DNA of 5,244 bases from Chloroflexota bacterium (GTDB lineage: Bacteria; Chloroflexota; Dehalococcoidia; Lucifugimonadales; Lucifugimonadaceae). This document shows, one piece after another, positions 1 to 5,244 of the stretch. Positions within the stretch are counted from its first letter, which is position 1; each line of letters begins with the position of its first letter. The position numbers and the translations under genes were made by a program. The notes under the pieces are model-generated. The model ran no database searches. It was given only the letters and a program-made list of their open reading frames with translations, and was not told the DNA's origin. Where the stretch lies: positions 1-5,244 of the forward strand of contig JACETA010000063.1 of the NCBI GenBank assembly GCA_013911545.1. The letters run 5' to 3'.

Positions 1-561
1 AATTTAGGAGCTAAGTATATAAATCATGACTTCCGTATGAGTGATTTAAATTTTAAAAATGAATTAATTGAATCAATTAATATCAGTAATGAAATAATAA
101 AATTTAAAAATATTGCTATAACTGCAGGACCCTGGACAAAAGAGTTAGCGAAAGACAGCGATGAAATTAATGTTAAGCCACTAAAAGGACAATTGCTAAA
201 AGCTGAAACAGATTTAGATTTTAAAAATTCATTTTCATGGGCAAAAGATTATGCAACAAAAAAATACGATAATCTTTTATGGATAGGTACAACAGAAGAA
301 GATGTAAATTTTCAAGAAGGCATAACAAATGATGCTAGGAAAGAAATTTTAGATTCTTTCAATGAAATATTTAAGGGTTTTGAAAAATTAAAAATAATTG
401 ATCAGACTGCTTGTTTTAGGCCATATTCTGAAAATAATACCCCAATTATTAAAAAGTCTTGTAAATATACTAATCTTTTTTTTGGCACTGGCGCAGGAAG
501 AAATGGGATTAAATTAGGTCCAGCAATGGGTAGAAATATTTATAATAAAATATTCAATTAA
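1..561 (+). CDS. FAD-dependent oxidoreductase (DAO family), C-terminal part, 5' end outside window
   Basis: The frame is open from base 1 to the TAA at 559-561, giving 186 residues. The ATG at 37 is internal, because coding-like sequence (NLGAKYINHDFR) continues upstream of it; the N-terminal Rossmann FAD motif must lie before the window. Seen here, in window residue numbers: the strand-plus-glycine element IAITAGPW (37-44), matching the usual VVxAAGxW of this fold; VKPLKGQLL (58-66), the conserved 'P-x-RGQ' region; WIGTTEED (94-101); CFRPYSENNTPII (138-150), matching the RPxTxDxxPxI motif with R140; and FGTGAGRNGIKLGPAMG (161-177), the C-terminal FAD/substrate-site motif with R167. The family includes glycine oxidase (ThiO), D-amino-acid dehydrogenase and sarcosine oxidase-like enzymes, which oxidise amines or amino acids using FAD. 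The missing N-terminus and lack of diagnostic context prevent choosing a substrate. It lies 45 bases before pyrB on the same strand, with no evident functional link. The family call is fairly secure; specificity is unknown. Confidence 0.85.
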   Translation, partial: NLGAKYINHDFRMSDLNFKNELIESINISNEIIKFKNIAITAGPWTKELAKDSDEINVKPLKGQLLKAETDLDFKNSFSWAKDYATKKYDNLLWIGTTEEDVNFQEGITNDARKEILDSFNEIFKGFEKLKIIDQTACFRPYSENNTPIIKKSCKYTNLFFGTGAGRNGIKLGPAMGRNIYNKIFN

Positions 562-568
562 ATTAAAT

Positions 569-597
569 TTGTTTAAAATTAAAAAAGGTGCTAATTT
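569..597 (+). promoter_or_regulatory. Possible sigma70-type promoter for the pyr cluster (weak)
   Basis: TTGTTT at 569-574 and TAATTT at 592-597 are separated by 17 bases, resembling -35 and -10 hexamers. The pair lies in the only real intergenic gap before pyrB, where a promoter would be expected. If used, transcription would start near 604, only about three bases before the GTG at 607, giving a nearly leaderless message. The region is so AT-rich that chance matches are likely, and pyrB could instead be read through from the upstream flavoprotein gene. Confidence 0.2.
585..590 (+). promoter_or_regulatory. Shine-Dalgarno-like site upstream of pyrB, unusually distant
   Basis: AAGGTG is the only purine-rich stretch with good anti-SD complementarity before pyrB. 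It ends 16 bases before the GTG at 607, longer than the usual 5-10. The frame is closed upstream by a TAA at 592-594, and between that stop and 607 there is no in-frame ATG, GTG or TTG; only an ATT at 601-603 would give more normal spacing. The site is therefore either a poorly placed ribosome binding site or a coincidence. Confidence 0.35.
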
Positions 598-606
598 AGA
601 ATTTTA

Positions 607-1509
607 GTGGATAATTTTATAAACATAAATCAACTAAAAAAATCTGAATTAGAAGATATTCTTTCTGAATCATTCTATTTTCAAGAAAATTTTAGAGAAA
701 ATAAAATTCCTTCTTTCAATAATTCTAATATTATTTTTCTTTTTTTAGAGCCCAGCACCAGAACTAAGACATCTTTTAAAATTTCTTGTTCAATTTTAGG
801 TATTAACGTTATAGATATTTCTCCAGAAAATTCATCAATTGTCAAAGGCGAATCTATTGAGAACACTCTTAATACTCTAAACTCTTATCCTGTAGATGCA
901 ATAGTAATGAGAAGCGAAAATCTTGAAGACTTTAAAATTGCTCAAAAAATTTTAAATTTTCCTGTAATAAATGCGGGCTCTGGAATCGATTCGCATCCTA
1001 CTCAGACATTATCAGACTTAAAAACTTTAAAAGAAAAATTTAATGATTTTAAAGATTTGAAGGTGTCAATTGTCGGAGATTTGTTGCATAGTAGGGTAGC
1101 CAATTCATTTATTGAAGCCTTTGGAAAATATGAACTCAAAACAAATTTATTCTCTCCGCATTATTTTAAGCCAAATAAAATTGACCTCGATAAAGTAAAT
1201 TTTTATGAAAATTTTGAAGAATGCCTTCAAGATTCGGATGTAGTTATGGCATTGAGAGTACAAAAAGAAAGATTTAATAATTTACAAATTGATCTAGAAG
1301 AATATGCATCTCAATATCAATTGAATCAAGAAAAATTAGATAAATATAATATAAAATTTTTAATGCACCCTGGTCCTGTAAATGAGGGGGTAGAAATATC
1401 AAATGGGCTCCAAAATTCAGTAAAATCTTTAATTGATGATCAAGTAAAAAATGGAGTTTGGGTTAGATGCGCAATTTTAAATAAAATTTTGAAAGGCAAT
1501 GCAAAATGA
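607..1509 (+). CDS. pyrB: Aspartate carbamoyltransferase, catalytic subunit
   Basis: This 300-residue cytoplasmic enzyme transfers the carbamoyl group of carbamoyl phosphate to L-aspartate, giving N-carbamoyl-L-aspartate, the second step of UMP synthesis. The carbamoyl-phosphate domain covers about residues 1-135: phosphate loop EPSTRTKTSF (48-57), SSIVKGE (76-82, with the active-site loop lysine K80), VMR (100-102) and HPTQTL (130-135, H130 and Q133). The aspartate domain follows: GDLLHSR (157-163, R163), LRVQKER (216-222, R217 and Q219) and MHPGPVNEGVEI (253-264). These match the family's substrate-binding residues, and the length is like the 304-residue Bacillus subtilis protein. Several usually conserved non-catalytic positions differ: K54, K58, S125 and E260. 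The start is GTG; homology begins right after it (ININQLKKSELEDIL), and the upstream frame is closed at 592, so little alternative exists. The stop overlaps the pyrC start by four bases. No pyrI follows, so an unregulated catalytic trimer, or a complex with dihydroorotase as in Aquifex, is inferred. Confidence 0.96.
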   Translation: MDNFININQLKKSELEDILSESFYFQENFRENKIPSFNNSNIIFLFLEPSTRTKTSFKISCSILGINVIDISPENSSIVKGESIENTLNTLNSYPVDAIVMRSENLEDFKIAQKILNFPVINAGSGIDSHPTQTLSDLKTLKEKFNDFKDLKVSIVGDLLHSRVANSFIEAFGKYELKTNLFSPHYFKPNKIDLDKVNFYENFEECLQDSDVVMALRVQKERFNNLQIDLEEYASQYQLNQEKLDKYNIKFLMHPGPVNEGVEISNGLQNSVKSLIDDQVKNGVWVRCAILNKILKGNAK

Positions 1510-2813
1510 ATGTTTTGAAAAATTGTAAAATTTTTAATTCTGAAAAAGGTTTAAATAATTTAAACCAAGATATTATTTACAACCACCAAGAAATATTAAA
1601 AATAAAAAAATCTTCCAATGAAAATTATGATAATTTTAAACAAATAGATATCAATGGGAGGATAATTTTTCCTGGATTAATTGATATACATGTTCACTTT
1701 AGGGATCCAGGTCAAACTATTAAAGAAGATATTGCTTCAGGAGCAAATGCAGCTGCAAAAGGTGGTTTTACAACTGTCGTAATGATGCCTAATACATATC
1801 CTCCATTAGATTCTGTAGACAATATAAGGTTAGTTTCAGAAAAAATATTGAATTCTAAAATAAATATTTATGTTTCTCCTTGCCTCAGTTTAGGCAGAAA
1901 TGGAAAAGAGTTAGTAGATTTTGAAACTATTTTGAATAATTTTGAAGATATTATTTTTGGATTTTCTGATGATGGTGATTTCCTTGAGGATCAAAATTTG
2001 ATCGGAAGGGCTCTTAATATATTGGATGGAAATTTCCCTTTAATGCAGCATCCTGAATTGCTTGATAACCATAATTATAATGGGGCAATAAATCAGGGTA
2101 AGTTGTCAGAAAAATATAATTTAATTGGAAGACCTGCTTCAGCAGAGATAAATGCAGTTAAAAGCAATTTGGAAGTTTTAAAAGATAATCCTGGATGGGT
2201 TCATTTTCAACATCTTTCTACTAAAGGAGCTATAAGAGAGTTGGAAATATTTAAAGAATTTAATAGTAAGGTTACCAGTGAAGTCACGCCACATCATTTA
2301 TTTTTAGATGAAGAAGAAATGAATTTAAAATTAGACCCCAAATTTAAGGTAAACCCACCTTTAAGAACTATGGAAGATAAACAATATTGTGTCGATTCTT
2401 TAAAAAATGGAACAATTGATGTTATTGCTACTGATCATGCTCCTCATAGTTTAATTGAGAAAAAAAATAAATTTGAAGATTGCATGTCAGGAATTTCATG
2501 GCTTGAAAATGCTTTTGGATTTGTGTCAGAAAGAGAAGGGTATGGATTTGCTGTAGAAAAAATGTCTTATAAGCCGGGAAAAATTTTTGAAAAATGTTTT
2601 AATAAAAAGATTGGTGCAATAAAAGAAGGGTATTCGCCAGATTTTTTTATAATTGATGATCACAACTGGGGACTTAAAGAAAATAAATTATTTTCAAAGA
2701 GTTCAAATTATATTTTTGAAACTGATCAATTTAAAGAAGTTAAACTCAAGGGAGAACCCATTATGACCATATGTTCAGGTAAGGAAATTTATAATTCTGG
2801 AGACATTAAATAA
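1506..2813 (+). CDS. pyrC: Dihydroorotase, class I (long type)
   Basis: This cytoplasmic zinc amidohydrolase, 435 residues, reversibly cyclises N-carbamoyl-L-aspartate to L-dihydroorotate, the third pyrimidine step. A short N-terminal beta region (about 1-55) precedes the metal-binding barrel, and the C-terminus returns to the beta domain (about 370-430). Metal and catalytic residues by analogy with Aquifex/Bacillus enzymes: DIHVHFRDPG (60-69; H62, H64, and R66 for substrate), MMPNT (93-97; N96 for substrate), FSDDG (153-157; D155 as the aspartate metal bridge), H182, HFQHLST (233-239; H236), KVNPPLR (281-287; N283) and ATDHAPHS (308-315; catalytic D310). Keeping all of these argues for an active enzyme rather than the inactive pyrC-like paralogue found in some genomes. 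The segment around H182 reads QHPEL where HCED or HAED is usual. The ATG overlaps the pyrB stop (ATGA at 1506-1509), and AAAGG at 1492-1496 sits 9 bases upstream, a good ribosome binding site. Hydantoinase or allantoinase relatives are less likely given the context. Confidence 0.96.
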   Translation: MNVLKNCKIFNSEKGLNNLNQDIIYNHQEILKIKKSSNENYDNFKQIDINGRIIFPGLIDIHVHFRDPGQTIKEDIASGANAAAKGGFTTVVMMPNTYPPLDSVDNIRLVSEKILNSKINIYVSPCLSLGRNGKELVDFETILNNFEDIIFGFSDDGDFLEDQNLIGRALNILDGNFPLMQHPELLDNHNYNGAINQGKLSEKYNLIGRPASAEINAVKSNLEVLKDNPGWVHFQHLSTKGAIRELEIFKEFNSKVTSEVTPHHLFLDEEEMNLKLDPKFKVNPPLRTMEDKQYCVDSLKNGTIDVIATDHAPHSLIEKKNKFEDCMSGISWLENAFGFVSEREGYGFAVEKMSYKPGKIFEKCFNKKIGAIKEGYSPDFFIIDDHNWGLKENKLFSKSSNYIFETDQFKEVKLKGEPIMTICSGKEIYNSGDIK

Positions 2814-2815
2814 TT

Positions 2816-3901
2816 ATGAATAACAGCAAAAAATTTATAATACTTAGTGACGGCACAATTTACGAAGGTGTTAGTTTTGGATCTGACATTGAAGTTCTTG
2901 GTGAAATTGTTTTTAACACTTCAATGACTGGTTACCAGGAAATGCTTACTGACCCAAGCTACCGAGGCCAAATTCTTGTTTCGACTTTTCCAATGATCGG
3001 TAATTATGGAATTTCAGATGATTTTAATGAATCAAAAAATATTCAAGTTAAAAGCTATATAGTCAGAGATTTATGTGAAGAGCCTTTTCATTACTCAAAC
3101 AGTAAAAACCTTAATCAATTCCTATTGGAAAATGAGATCCCTGGAATTCATTCTGTTGACACAAGAGCTCTTACAAGAAAAATTAGAAAATTCGGGTCAA
3201 AAATGGCCTTAATAACAAGTGATTCAGATATAAAAAGAGCGGTTGATAAAATTAATAAATTCGGTTCATACGAAGATACAAATTATGTTAACCAGGTATC
3301 TGTAAAGCAAACAGAATCACACATAGTTAATAATAGTAAATTCAAAATAGCTCTAGTTGATTTTGGAGTTAAAAGAAATATTATTCGTCTATTAAATGCT
3401 AGGGGGTGTGATGTCGAAATTTTTCCATGGGATTTTGATTTTAATAATTTAGATCTAAAGAAATTTAATGGAATTGTAATGTCTCCAGGCCCAGGAGACC
3501 CAAAGACATTATTAGGAGATATCAAAGGTTTAAGAAAATGTTTGGAGAGCCTCCCAACTTTAGGAATTTGTTTAGGTCACCAAATTATTGCTCACATATA
3601 TGGTGGTGAGACTTTTAAATTACTTTTTGGCCATAGGGGAGGAAATCAGCCAGTAAAAGAAATTGAGTCCGGGCGAGTGTATCCAACTTCTCAAAATCAT
3701 GGATATGCAGTAAGTGATAAAAATTTTCCTAAAGATTTGGATATTACCCATATGAATATTAACGATAATACTGTTTCAGGATTAAAACATAAAAATAAAC
3801 CAATAGTATCAATTCAATATCATTCAGAAGCATGTCCGGGGCCAGTAGACTCAGAATATATATTTGATAATTTTATTGAATTAATTAAGGAAAAAGAATG
3901 A
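2816..3901 (+). CDS. carA: Carbamoyl-phosphate synthase small (glutaminase) subunit
   Basis: The 361-residue small subunit hydrolyses glutamine and passes ammonia through a tunnel to CarB for carbamoyl-phosphate synthesis. The N-terminal CPSase small-chain domain (about 1-150) shows the typical LSDGTIYEGVSFG (10-22), GEIVFNTSMTGYQE (29-42), DPSYRGQI (46-53) and GIHSVDTRALTR (110-121). The class I glutamine amidotransferase domain (about 176-357) has VDFGVKRNI (181-189), MSPGPGDP (222-229), the nucleophile elbow GICLGHQ (250-256, C252), FGHRGGNQPV (271-280), TSQNHGYAV (291-299) and QYHSEACPGP (334-343), giving H336 and E338 of the Cys-His-Glu triad. Length is normal for the family. The ATG follows the pyrC TAA after two bases, and GGAG at 2799-2802 is 13 bases upstream, rather far, so re-initiation after pyrC probably helps. 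The end overlaps carB by four bases, consistent with coupled synthesis of the two subunits. The same product supplies arginine synthesis unless a second set exists elsewhere. Confidence 0.97.
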   Translation: MNNSKKFIILSDGTIYEGVSFGSDIEVLGEIVFNTSMTGYQEMLTDPSYRGQILVSTFPMIGNYGISDDFNESKNIQVKSYIVRDLCEEPFHYSNSKNLNQFLLENEIPGIHSVDTRALTRKIRKFGSKMALITSDSDIKRAVDKINKFGSYEDTNYVNQVSVKQTESHIVNNSKFKIALVDFGVKRNIIRLLNARGCDVEIFPWDFDFNNLDLKKFNGIVMSPGPGDPKTLLGDIKGLRKCLESLPTLGICLGHQIIAHIYGGETFKLLFGHRGGNQPVKEIESGRVYPTSQNHGYAVSDKNFPKDLDITHMNINDNTVSGLKHKNKPIVSIQYHSEACPGPVDSEYIFDNFIELIKEKE

Positions 3902-5244
3902 ATACTCAAAGAAGGATTTTAGTTATAGGATCCGGCCCGATAATAATTGGCCAGGCTGCGGAATTTGATTATGCAGGAACTCAAGCCTGTAAATCACTGA
4001 AAGAGGAAGGTTGCTACGTTATTCTTGTAAACTCAAATCCTGCTACTATTATGACTGATGTTGATACAGCGGACAAAGTATATGTTGAACCTTTAACTAT
4101 AGAAATAATTGAAAAAATTATTATTAAAGAAAGTCCTGACGGAATACTTGGGACTCTTGGAGGGCAAACTGGGCTAAATTTAGTAAAAGATTTATATGAC
4201 AAGAAAATTTTAAAAAAACATAATGTGGAAGTTTTAGGCACTTCAGTTGAATCTATAAATAAAGCTGAAGACAGATTGCTTTTTAGGGATTTAATGAATG
4301 AGCTTGGAGAGCCTGTCCCACCAAGTTTTAGCTGCAATACAGTTGATGAAGCATTGAAAGCAGCTAGAGAAATAAATTATCCAGTTATTGTAAGACCTGC
4401 ATTTACTTTAGGAGGTACTGGCGGAGGAGTGGCCTACAATGATAGTGAATTAAAAAAAATATCATACTCCGGAATAAGCGCAAGTATGGTAGGCCAAATT
4501 TTAGTTGAAAAATGTCTAGTTGGGTGGAAAGAAGTCGAATATGAAGTAATAAGAGATTCCGATGATAATGCTATAACTGTTTGTAATATGGAAAATTTTG
4601 ATCCTATGGGTGTGCATACTGGTGACTCAATTGTTGTCGCTCCTAGCCAAACATTAAGTGATAAAGATTACCAAGAATTAAGGACATCTTCTCTGAATAT
4701 CATAAAAGGCTTAAAAATTGAGGGTGGCTGTAATGTTCAGTTGGCTTTCAGGCCTTTTGATTCAAAAAATTATGAAGGTCCAAATTATTATGTAATCGAA
4801 GTAAATCCAAGAGTAAGTAGATCTTCTGCGCTTGCTTCCAAAGCTACCGGTTATCCGATAGCAAGAGTTGCAGCGAAAATTGCGTTAGGAAAAAAACTTG
4901 ATGAAATTAGTAATCAAGTTACTGGAGTAACGACATCTGCTTTCGAACCAGCTCTTGACTATTGCGTTGTAAAAATTCCAAGATGGCCTTTTGATAAATT
5001 TGAGAAAGGGGACAGGACAATAGGAACTCAAATGAAAGCAACTGGGGAGGTTATGGCTATTGAAAGAAATTTTGAAAGTGCCTTACTAAAAGCAGTTAGA
5101 GCTTTAGATATTTCAAATATTTCACAACTTAAAGATAAATCACTTAAAGCAAATGAGGTTTCAGACCTATATCCTGACGACACAAGATTATTTAAAATTT
5201 TTAAACTTTTAAGGAAAGGGATTGATTTAGAAGATATATATAAT
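3898..5244 (+). CDS. carB: Carbamoyl-phosphate synthase large subunit, N-terminal part, 3' end outside window
   Basis: The frame runs open from ATG 3898 to the window edge, 449 codons of a protein usually near 1,070. The large subunit uses two ATP to phosphorylate bicarbonate and then carbamate, taking ammonia from CarA. Present here is the carboxyphosphate half: pre-ATP-grasp region ILVIGSGPIIIGQAAEFDYA (7-26), NSNPATIMTD (45-54) and GTLGGQTGLN (85-94); then ATP-grasp with KAEDR (122-126, R126), VRPAFTLGGTGGG (165-177, R166), ENFDPMGVHTGDS (232-244), GGCNVQ (276-281, Q281) and EVNPRVSRSSALASKATGYP (301-320; E301, N303, R305), matching Escherichia coli Q285, E299, N301 and R303. KIPRWPFDKF (359-368) and QMKATGEVMAI (378-388) are also typical. 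The last 30 or so residues enter the oligomerisation domain. AAGGA at 3887-3891 lies 6 bases before the start, and the ATGA overlap with carA suggests translational coupling. The second ATP-grasp half and the allosteric domain cannot be judged. Confidence 0.97.
   Translation, partial: MNTQRRILVIGSGPIIIGQAAEFDYAGTQACKSLKEEGCYVILVNSNPATIMTDVDTADKVYVEPLTIEIIEKIIIKESPDGILGTLGGQTGLNLVKDLYDKKILKKHNVEVLGTSVESINKAEDRLLFRDLMNELGEPVPPSFSCNTVDEALKAAREINYPVIVRPAFTLGGTGGGVAYNDSELKKISYSGISASMVGQILVEKCLVGWKEVEYEVIRDSDDNAITVCNMENFDPMGVHTGDSIVVAPSQTLSDKDYQELRTSSLNIIKGLKIEGGCNVQLAFRPFDSKNYEGPNYYVIEVNPRVSRSSALASKATGYPIARVAAKIALGKKLDEISNQVTGVTTSAFEPALDYCVVKIPRWPFDKFEKGDRTIGTQMKATGEVMAIERNFESALLKAVRALDISNISQLKDKSLKANEVSDLYPDDTRLFKIFKLLRKGIDLEDIYN

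Noticed and set aside
37..39. ATG at 37 as the start of a short 174-residue protein
   Set aside because: The frame is open and protein-like upstream to base 1, and a DAO-family protein needs an N-terminal FAD domain, so this methionine is internal.
556..584. AT-rich imperfect inverted repeat after the oxidoreductase stop, considered as a terminator
   Set aside because: There is no GC-containing stem and the arms do not pair well; stretches of A and T like this are expected by chance at this base composition.
681..866. Minus-strand open frame of 61 codons
   Set aside because: It lies entirely inside pyrB, opposite strongly conserved ATCase motifs; it has no recognisable protein features and looks like a shadow of the real gene.
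3283..3525. Minus-strand open frame of 80 codons
   Set aside because: It is antisense to the carA linker and amidotransferase start, with no family resemblance or own context.
4014..4337. Minus-strand open frame of 107 codons
   Set aside because: It lies opposite the conserved N-terminal CarB region; its serine-rich composition is what antisense translation of this coding sequence produces.
5191..5205. Near-palindromic AT stretch inside carB
   Set aside because: It encodes ordinary CarB residues (LFKIFK region) and is a product of AT-rich codon use, not a site.
3898..5244. carB looks less AT-rich than pyrB, considered as a sign of transfer
   Set aside because: CarB is far more conserved and rich in Gly, Ala and Pro, whose codons force higher GC; codon choice at free positions looks the same as in its neighbours.

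Overview
The window is an AT-rich (roughly 30% GC by eye), fully plus-strand bacterial segment. It holds the 3' end of an FAD-dependent amine/amino-acid oxidoreductase gene, then a compact pyrimidine-biosynthesis cluster: pyrB, pyrC, carA and the first part of carB. There is almost no non-coding DNA. The only gap of any size is the 45 bases at 562-606; the other junctions are two 4-base ATGA overlaps (pyrB/pyrC and carA/carB) and a 2-base spacer (pyrC/carA). No RNA genes, mobile elements, long repeats or CRISPR arrays are visible.

Layout: 1-561 is the C-terminal part of a DAO-family flavoprotein whose start lies before the window. 607-1509 is aspartate carbamoyltransferase (GTG start). 1506-2813 is a class I (long-type) dihydroorotase. 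2816-3901 is the glutaminase subunit of carbamoyl-phosphate synthetase. 3898-5244 is the start of its large subunit, which continues past the window edge.

Together the last four genes cover the first three steps of de novo UMP synthesis. CarA releases ammonia from glutamine, and CarB combines it with bicarbonate and ATP to make carbamoyl phosphate, which also feeds arginine synthesis. PyrB joins carbamoyl phosphate to aspartate, and PyrC closes the ring to dihydroorotate. All four proteins keep the catalytic residues I looked for. No pyrI (regulatory subunit) or pyrR lies in the window, and the leader before pyrB is too short for a typical pyr attenuator.

Organism: TGA acts as a stop (pyrB and carA end in it), so the code is standard at that codon. 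High A+T content, very short spacers and tight overlaps suggest a streamlined, probably free-living (for example marine) bacterium. The wording of the CarB motifs (SGISASMVGQILVEK, then GGCNVQ) and the GTGAGRNGIKLGPAMG tail of the flavoprotein remind me of Chloroflexota homologues, possibly a low-GC SAR202-like lineage. That is from memory, not a search, and is held with low confidence.

I found no sign of an undescribed system. This is an ordinary core-metabolism operon; the points worth a second look are the pyrB start region and a few substitutions at usually conserved positions in PyrB and PyrC.
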